Source: Chitinophagaceae bacterium
GTDB lineage: Bacteria; Bacteroidota; Bacteroidia; Chitinophagales; Chitinophagaceae
Direction: 5' to 3'
Length of the DNA: 64,000 nucleotides
NCBI GenBank assembly: GCA_947447465.1
Contig: CANFKE010000003.1
Coordinates: forward strand, 62,001 to 126,000
The position numbers were made by a program, and so were the translations under genes. Under the pieces are notes generated by a model. That model was not told the DNA's origin. It worked only from the letters and a program-made list of their open reading frames with translations, and searched no databases. Positions 1 to 7,681 of the stretch are shown in pieces (the stretch's first letter is position 1; every line of letters starts with the position of its first letter).

Positions 1-284
1 AAGCCGGCAATGTTGGCATATATAGGGGAACCGGTGAGGTACGTGAAGGATTAGTACAGGAAATATTGACACAAATACCTGCTGAGCAGATAATTTGGGA
101 AGCACCGCAAAAAGCACAACAGCTATACTTCCTCAGCTTATTGGGCGCCAACGTCAATCTGGGAAATATTGCACCATCAGAATTGATAGCTTTAGAAGCC
201 ATGCGTATTGGCCTGCGGGGAGATACCTTTCATCTCTACCTGAATAAAACAAAACCGGCAGTTACCAACAACACAACAAAATAG
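1..284 (+). CDS. comA: Phosphosulfolactate synthase family protein (ComA), 3' part only
   Basis: The frame is open from the window edge (first full codon at base 3) to a TAG ending at 284, giving about 93 C-terminal residues. The segments IWEAPQKAQQ, GANVNLGNI and MRIGLRGDTF are, from memory, hallmarks of the C-terminal half of the ComA/YitD TIM-barrel family, which adds sulfite to phosphoenolpyruvate to make phosphosulfolactate. In archaea this starts coenzyme M synthesis. In Bacteroidota the purpose is not settled; a link to sulfonate or sulfonolipid metabolism is only a guess. The N-terminal active-site part lies outside the window. The peroxiredoxin gene begins 33 bases downstream on the same strand, so the two may be cotranscribed. 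Confidence 0.72.
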   Translation, partial: AGNVGIYRGTGEVREGLVQEILTQIPAEQIIWEAPQKAQQLYFLSLLGANVNLGNIAPSELIALEAMRIGLRGDTFHLYLNKTKPAVTNNTTK

Positions 285-317
285 TTATAGTTTCTTTACA
301 CCATAAAATTTGTATTT

Positions 318-956
318 ATGTCATTACGACTTGGAGACACCGCACCGGATTTCAGCGCTAGTACATCAATTGGCGATATAAGGTTCCATGAATATCTGGG
401 TGATAGTTGGGGTATTCTATTTTCTCATCCTGCAGACTACACACCGGTATGTACTACCGAACTGGGTAGAACGGCACAACTGAAAAATGAATTTGAAAAA
501 CGAAATGTAAAGGTATTGGCAGTAAGTGTTGATCCTATCGATAAACACTTTGGATGGATATCAGATATCAATGAAACACAAAACACTATTGTTGACTTCC
601 CTATAATTGCTGATGAAGATCGAAATGTTTCCGAACTGTATGATATGATACATCCCAATGCATCTGCTACAGCAACAGTCCGTTCTCTGTTTATTATAGG
701 TCCGGACAAAAAAATAAAACTGACACTCACCTACCCGGCATCTACTGGCCGCAATTTTACTGAGGTGATCCGCGTAATTGACTCCTTACAACTTGCAGCC
801 GATTATAGCGTAGCTACTCCTGCCGACTGGAAACAAGGAGAAGATGTTATTGTTGCACTCAATGTAACCACAGAAGATGCCCACAAAAAATTCCCAAAAG
901 GCGTAAGAATTGTAAAGCCTTATCTGAGATATACGCCTCAACCAAATAGCAATTAG
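318..956 (+). CDS. 1-Cys peroxiredoxin (Prx6 type)
   Basis: A 212-residue thiol peroxidase that reduces hydrogen peroxide and organic peroxides in the cytoplasm. The N-terminal AhpC/TSA thioredoxin fold carries the peroxidatic motif TPVCTTE with Cys45, in the context HPADYTPVCTTELGR typical of Prx6. No other cysteine occurs in the protein, so there is no resolving cysteine and reduction must use an external thiol. The C-terminal extension (about residues 150-212, with TPADWKQGEDVIV and FPKGVRIVKPYLRYT) matches the Prx6 C-terminal domain. Length is normal for the family. A Rho-independent terminator follows at 975-1007. Confidence 0.93.
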   Translation: MSLRLGDTAPDFSASTSIGDIRFHEYLGDSWGILFSHPADYTPVCTTELGRTAQLKNEFEKRNVKVLAVSVDPIDKHFGWISDINETQNTIVDFPIIADEDRNVSELYDMIHPNASATATVRSLFIIGPDKKIKLTLTYPASTGRNFTEVIRVIDSLQLAADYSVATPADWKQGEDVIVALNVTTEDAHKKFPKGVRIVKPYLRYTPQPNSN

Positions 957-974
957 CTCTTATATAAATACTTA

Positions 975-1007
975 TATGCCCGATCAATTGCATCGGGCAT
1001 ATTTTTT
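975..1007 (+). terminator. Rho-independent terminator after the peroxiredoxin gene
   Basis: A 10-bp perfect stem (TATGCCCGAT at 975-984 with its complement at 992-1001) around a 7-base loop is followed by six T at 1002-1007. Confidence 0.85.
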
Positions 1008-1101
1008 GGGGCTTCAGATTTCCCTCACTTCGGGTGATAACAGACATGCAGACATTTCGGGTATTACACATTACTTTTACGGCAGATAACCAATTCTACT
1101 T

Positions 1102-3279
1102 ATGCGCAAATCATTGTGGCTGGTAATAGCCGTATTGTCTGTACAGGTATCTTATGCTCAGCACGGGGCTAAGAAAATCACATTAGACGACCTCTATAAA
1201 AATTATACGTTCCGGATTAAAGATGTACCGGGCTTCAATGCCATGCATGATGGCAAGCGTTATACGCAACAGGATGAAGAAAACAAACATCAGTACATAA
1301 GGATCTATGACCTGGAAACAGGCAAAGTAAATAAGACAATATTTGACAACAGCACTCAGACCTATAACGGTACAGAAATAAAGGTCAGCGAATACACTTT
1401 CAGCGCTGATGAGCACAAACTCTTGCTTAAAACTGACAATGAGAACATTTACCGCCGCTCGATATTGCAGCATGTATATGTTTACGATATAGCATCAGGA
1501 GATATAAAACTGCTGGACAAAGACAAGGTGCTGCATGCTACTTTCTCTCCTGACGGCACCAAGGTAGCCTATGTAAAGAACAACAACCTTTACTACAAAG
1601 ACCTGAAAACTGATGAATTGGTACAGATAACTACCGACGGGCAGAAGAACAGCATCATTAATGGTAATTGCGACTGGGTATATGAAGAAGAGTTTTCATT
1701 TACCCGCGCATTTGAATGGAACAGCACAGGAACTCACCTGGCATGGTATCGTTTTGATGAAAGCAAGGTACCTGAATATACTATGGCTAAATATACCGGC
1801 CTGTATCCTGAACAATACACCTATAAATATCCTAAAGCAGGTGAACGTAATTCTGTAATAGAAATTAAGATCTACGACCTGCAAAATAAGAATACTGTAA
1901 AAGCAGACATAGGTCCGGAGACTGATATTTATATACCACGCATCAAATGGACGGAAAGCCCTAAAAGACTATGCGTTTACCGACTCAACCGTCTGCAAAA
2001 TAAGCTGGAATTGTTGATGGCCAATGCTAATACAGGTGTTACCAGAGTGATCTATAGAGAAAAGAATAAATGCTATATCGCTATCAATGACGAGATCACC
2101 TTCCTACCTGATGGACACTCTATGATACTTGGCAGCGAGCAGAATGGCTGGAATCATTTATACAAATACAATTGGGACAATGATAAGATCACAGACCTTA
2201 CCCCGGGCAATTTCGATATAGAATCACTTATAGGCGTTGATATTAAGAGACAATTGGTCTATTATTCTGCTGCTGAAGTTTCACCTATGCATAGAAACCT
2301 CTATGTTGTCAATTGGGATGGTAGCGGCAAAAGATGCCTTACCCCTGCACCGGGTATGCACAGCATCACACCCTGCGAAGGATTTAATTTCTTCCTCGAC
2401 AAATATTCTAGGTTGGATAAAGTGCCGGTTTATCGCCTCATCAATGCGTCTGGTAATGTTATCCGTACACTCGAAGACAATAAGGCACTCGCAGATAAAA
2501 TGAAGGAATATGCCATGGGCGATATCAGGTTCATGAAATTCAGAGGTGCTTCCGGCAGCCTCAATGGCTGGATGATCACCCCACCCGACTTCGACAAACA
2601 CAAAAAATATCCTGTCCTGATGTATCAGTACAGTGGCCCCGGTTCTCAGGAAGTAGCAGACAAATTCCCGGTGGGTAATTACTGGTGGCACCAGATGCTG
2701 GCACAGAAAGGCTACATAGTAATATGTGTGGATGGTACAGGTACAGGATACCGTGGCGAGGCTTTCCGCAAAAAGACCTACCTCACATTGGGCAAATACG
2801 AAAGCGCCGACCAGATCGCAGTTGCTAAAAATCTGAGCATACTACCCTATGTTGACAAAAACAGAATAGGTATTTGGGGGTGGAGCTATGGTGGCTTTAT
2901 GAGCAGTACCTGCATTCTTAAAGGCAATGATGTATTCAAGACCGCCATTGCTGTTGCACCCGTTACCAACTGGCGCTATTACGATAATATCTACACAGAG
3001 CGTTATATGCGCACCCCTCAGGAAAACCCGACAGGTTACGACGACAACTCACCTGAGAAAATGGCCGACAAACTGAAAGGTAAGTTCCTCTACATTCATG
3101 GCACTGCTGATGACAATGTACATTTCCAGAACTCAGTAATGTTCACTACAGCTCTCATTAAAGCAGACAAAGACTTCGATAGCGAGTACTACCCCGACAA
3201 AGCCCACGGTATTTCCGGCGGTAATACCCGCAATCACTTGTACCGTAGAATGACACAGTTTATATTGGATAATTTGTAA
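1102..3279 (+). CDS. Exported dipeptidyl peptidase IV, S9B family prolyl oligopeptidase
   Basis: A 725-residue serine peptidase that removes Xaa-Pro or Xaa-Ala dipeptides from peptide N-termini. Residues 1-20 form a signal peptide ending in YAQ, so the enzyme should be periplasmic or surface linked. The middle is a beta-propeller (DPPIV N-terminal domain) carrying the double-Glu motif DWVYEEEF that holds the substrate amino terminus. The C-terminal alpha/beta hydrolase domain has the nucleophile in GWSYGG (Ser595), Asp670 in HGTADDNVHF and His702 in DKAHG: a complete triad. Length matches the family. It appears monocistronic, with more than 100 bases free on the left and a repeat-filled intergenic region on the right. 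Bacteroidota commonly use such enzymes for peptide feeding. Confidence 0.95.
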   Translation: MRKSLWLVIAVLSVQVSYAQHGAKKITLDDLYKNYTFRIKDVPGFNAMHDGKRYTQQDEENKHQYIRIYDLETGKVNKTIFDNSTQTYNGTEIKVSEYTFSADEHKLLLKTDNENIYRRSILQHVYVYDIASGDIKLLDKDKVLHATFSPDGTKVAYVKNNNLYYKDLKTDELVQITTDGQKNSIINGNCDWVYEEEFSFTRAFEWNSTGTHLAWYRFDESKVPEYTMAKYTGLYPEQYTYKYPKAGERNSVIEIKIYDLQNKNTVKADIGPETDIYIPRIKWTESPKRLCVYRLNRLQNKLELLMANANTGVTRVIYREKNKCYIAINDEITFLPDGHSMILGSEQNGWNHLYKYNWDNDKITDLTPGNFDIESLIGVDIKRQLVYYSAAEVSPMHRNLYVVNWDGSGKRCLTPAPGMHSITPCEGFNFFLDKYSRLDKVPVYRLINASGNVIRTLEDNKALADKMKEYAMGDIRFMKFRGASGSLNGWMITPPDFDKHKKYPVLMYQYSGPGSQEVADKFPVGNYWWHQMLAQKGYIVICVDGTGTGYRGEAFRKKTYLTLGKYESADQIAVAKNLSILPYVDKNRIGIWGWSYGGFMSSTCILKGNDVFKTAIAVAPVTNWRYYDNIYTERYMRTPQENPTGYDDNSPEKMADKLKGKFLYIHGTADDNVHFQNSVMFTTALIKADKDFDSEYYPDKAHGISGGNTRNHLYRRMTQFILDNL

Positions 3280-3764
3280 TCAACTTAACTCTGTATCAAC
3301 GCCCGCTGTCAGTCTCTGACCGACGGCCTTCGGGACGTATTCGTTTTCGGACACAACATGTAAAATTCACATCAACGCCTGCTGTCGGTCTCTGACCGAC
3401 GGCCATCAGGACGTGTTCGTTTTGCCTCCAAATGTCATGCTGAGGCTCTCGAAGCACGACATTCGCATCGGGACGTATTCGTTTTGTATCTCCCAGATTG
3501 GTCATTGCGACGCAGTAAGCAATCCGGTAGCTGGACGTATTCGCTTTTATATGACATTTTACGCTTAGCTGAGCGTTAGTCTCTGACTACGCTCGCGCGG
3601 TTGCTGGTCTCCTGACCGGCGCATCGGGACGTATTCTTTTTGAGATGCGCAATGCTACAGCTCCCCTCTTATTTTAAGAGGGGACGATTTTGGGCAACGT
3701 AGTTTGCCCAAAATCGGGGGTGATAACCACATCGGAATGTATTCGTTTGAGTATATAAAGGTGC
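3280..3764. repeat. Intergenic array of hairpin units separated by a 16-base constant sequence
   Basis: No gene is credible here. The sequence GGGACGTATTCGTTTT, or a near copy, recurs at 3332-3347, about 3408-3423, 3470-3485, about 3532-3547, about 3626-3641 and, more degraded, about 3733-3748. The intervals differ in sequence but most contain a hairpin: GTCGGTC/GACCGAC near 3385-3402, GAGCGT-AGTC/GACTACGCTC at 3571-3594, GCTGGTC/GACCGGC at 3603-3620, CCCCTCTTA/TAAGAGGGG at 3663-3683, and a 13-bp stem 3685-3697 with 3704-3716. An exact inverted copy of the 16-mer lies at 34020-34035. It looks like clustered dispersed repeats, not CRISPR. The last two stems could also end transcription from either side. 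Confidence 0.75.
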
Positions 3765-4649
3765 TTACGCACCCTCCACAGGCCTCTTATGTTTCCATCT
3801 CCTGTGCGACCACAACCATGTTTCAGGGCGGGCAATAATGTCTTTTTCCAGGCGCTTAGTGTGCATCTCAGAGATCTGTCCTTCTATTGTAGTCCCCGGT
3901 TGATCACATAGTATCTCTGCATTCATCTCATAATACCCTCTCTTCACTTTATCTATCGACATATACACCACAGTTCTATCCAGCTTCTTGGCTATAATCT
4001 CTGTCCCTCTGAATACAGGTGTATCCTGATGTAGAAAATTCGTCCAGTATGCATTCTGATTAGATGGGGTCTGATCAGCTATGAATGCAGTAGTATTGAC
4101 CTCTTCTTTATTCGATAACATTTCCTTGAAGGTGTTCTTCATGGCTATCAGCTTAGTTCCGAAGCGCGACCGCATATCATACATAAGCTTATCAAATTGC
4201 TGATTGGCCAGTGGATGATAGATGACATATAACTGCTGCTTACATAGCAGGCTGAAAGTATTCCCTGCCCACTCCCAGTTACCATAATGTCCCAGTACCA
4301 GCACAACACTCTTCTGCTCATCCGCCAGTTTATTGAACAATTCTAAAGTACCCGGCCCGAAGTAGCAATGCTTCAGCATGGCTTTCTTACTTATGGTCAA
4401 TGTCTTGAATGTCTCCAGAAACAGATCGCACAGATACCGATAAAAAGCCTTGCCTATCTGCTGTATCTCTGCCTCACTCTTATCAGGGAATGAGCGGCGT
4501 AGGTTACCAAACACCACTTCTTTACGATACCCTATGACATGATATAACAAAAAATATACACCAGACGATAGAACATACAATACAGGAAATGGCAGTATGG
4601 ACAACAGGTAGATGAACGGAAGGATGAGATAAAACAATAGTGCAGCCAA
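3765..4649 (-). CDS. Lysophospholipid/lipid A-type acyltransferase (LpxL/HtrB family)
   Basis: A 294-residue inner-membrane acyltransferase expected to move an acyl chain onto lipid A or a related lipid. Hydrophobic residues 1-40 form the N-terminal anchor. The catalytic HX4E motif is HYGNWE with His121 and Glu126. Further family blocks follow: VIYHPLANQQFDKLMYDMR, FIADQTPSNQNAYWTNFLHQ and the C-terminal RPETWLWSHRRWKHKRP. Length is close to LpxL homologues. The potassium-channel gene ends 135 bases upstream, so this may be the last gene of the surface-polysaccharide run or have its own promoter. The exact acyl acceptor cannot be read from sequence. Confidence 0.88.
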   Translation of the reverse strand: MAALLFYLILPFIYLLSILPFPVLYVLSSGVYFLLYHVIGYRKEVVFGNLRRSFPDKSEAEIQQIGKAFYRYLCDLFLETFKTLTISKKAMLKHCYFGPGTLELFNKLADEQKSVVLVLGHYGNWEWAGNTFSLLCKQQLYVIYHPLANQQFDKLMYDMRSRFGTKLIAMKNTFKEMLSNKEEVNTTAFIADQTPSNQNAYWTNFLHQDTPVFRGTEIIAKKLDRTVVYMSIDKVKRGYYEMNAEILCDQPGTTIEGQISEMHTKRLEKDIIARPETWLWSHRRWKHKRPVEGA

Positions 4650-4784
4650 GTAATATCAGATTTTGAACAAAATTATAAAAGAAGTCGGAACTTATATTTG
4701 AACCTACCTATATGGAAAGTTAAATGACCATAATTCTACATTCACCGGCTCACTATCGGCTGATACATCAACCACCATTCCTCA

Positions 4785-5762
4785 TTAATTTAAATTTGCT
4801 CTATCCTCCAAAGGAACCAACGAATGATGGCTTATCTTATCCAGCTCCAGCAAAGTATAGTTACCATCCGGCGCACGCTCGAACATAGGCTCGAATTTGG
4901 CACCATATACCAGTTGATGATGACTGTAAGATGTACGCTGTTGCACTGTATTAGAAAAATGATCATCAAATGCCTTGATACTCAATATCACCTCCATCTT
5001 GGCATCTTTCAATTGTTCAGCGGTATAGTTAGCTATCGGACTGTCTTCATTGATCGGGTGCACTACGGTCCAACTCAATGCCAATGAGGTAACTTTACTT
5101 ATCTCCAGCGGCAGCTGATAAAAGCGGGTGATCATTCTGCCATCTTCATTTACATGCAGCGCCACGGTCAATTGAGCTTCCGCATCAGTAAGGTGATTAT
5201 TCTTATAGGTGGCTATGCGCGCCATCAATGCCCTGCTTCCCTTATGTGGTGCTACAATAATATTGTTGCTGAACATGATATACGCTCTCGGCCTTGAAAA
5301 ACGCCCGTATATAAGACCCGTAACTACTGCAAATGCCAGAATGCCCAGCAATGATTCTGTAGATGCTACAAAATTGGTCAGCAATCCAGATGGTGCTACA
5401 TGTCCATACCCTACAGTGGTCAGCGTTTGCGAACTAAAGAAGAAGGCTTCCAGAAAACGGACCATAAATGGATGATTCACATCTATACCCGACAAATGAT
5501 CAACGCCAATTGTAAAGTAGATGACCGCGAAAAACAGATTGATGGCAGTATAAAAAGTAAATATGGCCATTGCGAATTTGAATCTGTTCATCCGCAAGAG
5601 AGAATGGTACACACTGATGCGCTCATAAAAGGGCAGCCCCGTTTTACGCAGATTATTAGATCCGTCAGGGTTTACCAGTCTGCCACCCTCAGCGCTGCTG
5701 TTGGCTCCGAAACCGGTATTACTTAGATCCTTAAATTTCGTTTTGTGATTGGATATCGCCAT
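4785..5762 (-). CDS. Inward-rectifier potassium channel (KirBac type)
   Basis: A 325-residue prokaryotic Kir channel. Residues about 63-84 form TM1, a pore helix leads to the selectivity filter TVGYG at 116-120, and TM2 covers about 127-153. The remainder is the cytoplasmic immunoglobulin-like Kir domain that gates the channel (SRPRAYIMFSNNIIVAPHKG, then beta strands). The start overlaps the last 32 bases of the flippase gene, implying translational coupling; the stretch AGATCAAGAAAA precedes the ATG. A K+ channel inside a surface-glycan gene set is unexpected. The role in the operon is unknown; osmotic or membrane-potential homeostasis is a reasonable family-level guess. Confidence 0.92.
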   Translation of the reverse strand: MAISNHKTKFKDLSNTGFGANSSAEGGRLVNPDGSNNLRKTGLPFYERISVYHSLLRMNRFKFAMAIFTFYTAINLFFAVIYFTIGVDHLSGIDVNHPFMVRFLEAFFFSSQTLTTVGYGHVAPSGLLTNFVASTESLLGILAFAVVTGLIYGRFSRPRAYIMFSNNIIVAPHKGSRALMARIATYKNNHLTDAEAQLTVALHVNEDGRMITRFYQLPLEISKVTSLALSWTVVHPINEDSPIANYTAEQLKDAKMEVILSIKAFDDHFSNTVQQRTSYSHHQLVYGAKFEPMFERAPDGNYTLLELDKISHHSLVPLEDRANLN

Positions 5763-7173
5763 TTTTCTTGATCTCTACATACAGAGCGACCAGTATTGTG
5801 AATATCATCGCCGCTATGCCCAGTAATAAACTGGTCTTTGTTTGAAAAAATGAAGTTACCAAATAATGCAGAAAACCGAACAATGGAATAAAGATACTCA
5901 GCTTGACTGCCCAGTTGGCCATAGGCACTAATCGATAAAATCTGGTTTGTAACAACCTGCTGATGTGATAAAAATAGAAAACGCATTGCGCATAACTCGA
6001 AATAATAAAACTAAGAGCAAGCCCGGGCAAACCCAACCATTGATATAACGGATACATCAACAAACAAGCAAGCACCAACTCTCCTACTGCCCCGGTAGTA
6101 CTTAAATGCCCCTTGTGCAACTTCTGAAATACAGTAATAAAGCTATACGTCCTGAAAGGTAGAATGAACAACATGACAAAGAAAACAGGCACCGCCTCCT
6201 GATAGCCGGGCAATAGGACGGCAAATAACTCATACCTGAAGAACATCAAAAAAAACATCAGTGGGAATACAATATTGGAAAGGTATCGCGCCGAATGATT
6301 CATTAGCTGTAGCAATGATGTCCGCTCATCTTTCACCTTCACTTTGTTCATTTGTATGAGCACAGCACTACCCGATGCACTCAGTATAAGTGGCAGAAAA
6401 GGTACATTCTGTGTACCATTGAAGTATATCGCAGATGCCGCCGCTGTCAGTAGAATAGAGACCAGAAATTTATCTATCCATGATGACACGGTCTGTAATA
6501 TGTCATAAAGACCCATATGCAACCAAAGCGTTCTTATCTCCTTTACCGTTCTTACCTCTTCCCCGTCTTCTTGTTGATATTGCTTGGCACTGACACTTAA
6601 TATGACCAATGAGGCCACTAGCCTCACCAAATTCAGTATCAATAGATCAAGAAATATATCATGCTGAGAAAACCCTTTGTCTAGCACCAGCTTATGAATG
6701 GCCAGATAGCCGAGTGCATATCCGCTGTTAATGATCAGTAGGCTTTTGATCCGCTTAAATACGATCAGGAACGACTCTGTGATGATACCCAACGCAAAGC
6801 TCAGCATAAAGAGCAAGGGTATCGACCAACCTATGTGCAGAGACTCCAACTGCAGCACAGCAAAACCACCGCTCAAGGCCACTAACCAGATCCCATATAT
6901 CAGATATTGCTTAACAGATACTGTTTTACTTAGTTTCAGTATTGTACCCGGAGCATAGGTCGTGATCAGCACATGTATCCCGAAACATGCTAAGGGATAG
7001 ATGAAGTATAGCTGTGTCCAGAAATTCTGGTAGGTCCCGTATGTGGCCTTTTCCAGATGACGGGAATAATATAACAACACCATCAGGTTGGCCACAGAAG
7101 GGAAAAACCTGATGAGGAAAATAAAAAATGAATTACTGAATAAGGAGTTACTGTTTAGTTTTCGCAAAGGCAT
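5731..7173 (-). CDS. Polysaccharide/O-antigen flippase-like MOP superfamily membrane protein
   Basis: A 480-residue integral membrane protein with about 12-14 hydrophobic segments, of the Wzx/polysaccharide_synt class that flips undecaprenyl-linked glycans across the inner membrane. Identification rests on topology, length and the family-like N-terminus (an amphipathic stretch, then FIFLIRFFPSVANLMVLLYYSRHLEKATYGTYQ split over TM1-TM2). It overlaps the hexapeptide acetyltransferase gene upstream by 26 bases and the Kir gene downstream by 32 bases. This tight packing suggests one transcript with yfhO-like and acetyltransferase genes. The substrate cannot be assigned. Confidence 0.78.
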   Translation of the reverse strand: MPLRKLNSNSLFSNSFFIFLIRFFPSVANLMVLLYYSRHLEKATYGTYQNFWTQLYFIYPLACFGIHVLITTYAPGTILKLSKTVSVKQYLIYGIWLVALSGGFAVLQLESLHIGWSIPLLFMLSFALGIITESFLIVFKRIKSLLIINSGYALGYLAIHKLVLDKGFSQHDIFLDLLILNLVRLVASLVILSVSAKQYQQEDGEEVRTVKEIRTLWLHMGLYDILQTVSSWIDKFLVSILLTAAASAIYFNGTQNVPFLPLILSASGSAVLIQMNKVKVKDERTSLLQLMNHSARYLSNIVFPLMFFLMFFRYELFAVLLPGYQEAVPVFFVMLFILPFRTYSFITVFQKLHKGHLSTTGAVGELVLACLLMYPLYQWLGLPGLALSFIISSYAQCVFYFYHISRLLQTRFYRLVPMANWAVKLSIFIPLFGFLHYLVTSFFQTKTSLLLGIAAMIFTILVALYVEIKKNGDIQSQNEI

Positions 7174-7681
7174 CGCATTCCTCCTTGTTTAGGTATTTGA
7201 CCACCCGAGCAGGGTTCCCCACTATCACGCAATAACCGTCAGGAAAGCTTTTGGTAACTATGGTACCTGCACCCACAACGGTAAAATCTCCCAACTTAAC
7301 ACCAGGTAGTATCACTACATTCATGGCTATCCAACAAAACTTACCTATCTCCATTGGTGGCCCCGGAAGATGTTTATCATTATCTATCGGATCATGATTG
7401 GCAGATATCAGGCCTACATTCGGTGCAATATTGGTGTAGTCGCCAAGTATTATACCATTGCGGGCATTGATATATATACCTGCAGAATCTCCGGGGTAAC
7501 AATTTTTACCTCGTGTTATTCGCTCAGGGCTGTGTATGGTAGTAGTGTGGTGTATGGCCCATGTGGTCTTGGCATTGTTACGCAACAGCTTTCTGAAAAC
7601 GAAATCTCTTACATAAAAGCTGAAACTCATCTCCTTGCGCATGCCCAGCACACGCTTTAAACCACCTACTACTCCACTCAT
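7148..7681 (-). CDS. Hexapeptide-repeat acyl/acetyltransferase (LbetaH fold)
   Basis: A 177-residue cytoplasmic O-acetyltransferase of the maltose/colanic-acid acetyltransferase type. It has a left-handed beta helix with hexapeptide-like repeats (IYINARNGIILGDYTNIAPNV, then IGKFCWIAMNVVILPGV, LGDFTVVGAGTIVTKSF). The putative catalytic His is in LISANHDP, and the C-terminal coenzyme A-side motif is VIVGNPARVVKYL. It probably decorates a sugar of the glycan made by this cluster. Start ATG overlaps the TGA of the YfhO-like gene by four bases (ATGA), so translation is coupled. Confidence 0.88.
   Translation of the reverse strand: MSGVVGGLKRVLGMRKEMSFSFYVRDFVFRKLLRNNAKTTWAIHHTTTIHSPERITRGKNCYPGDSAGIYINARNGIILGDYTNIAPNVGLISANHDPIDNDKHLPGPPMEIGKFCWIAMNVVILPGVKLGDFTVVGAGTIVTKSFPDGYCVIVGNPARVVKYLNKEECDAFAKTKQ

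Noticed and set aside
3320..3750. CRISPR array
   Set aside because: The 16-base constant sequence is too short, spacing varies (62-107 bases), the intervals contain hairpins, and no cas gene is present.
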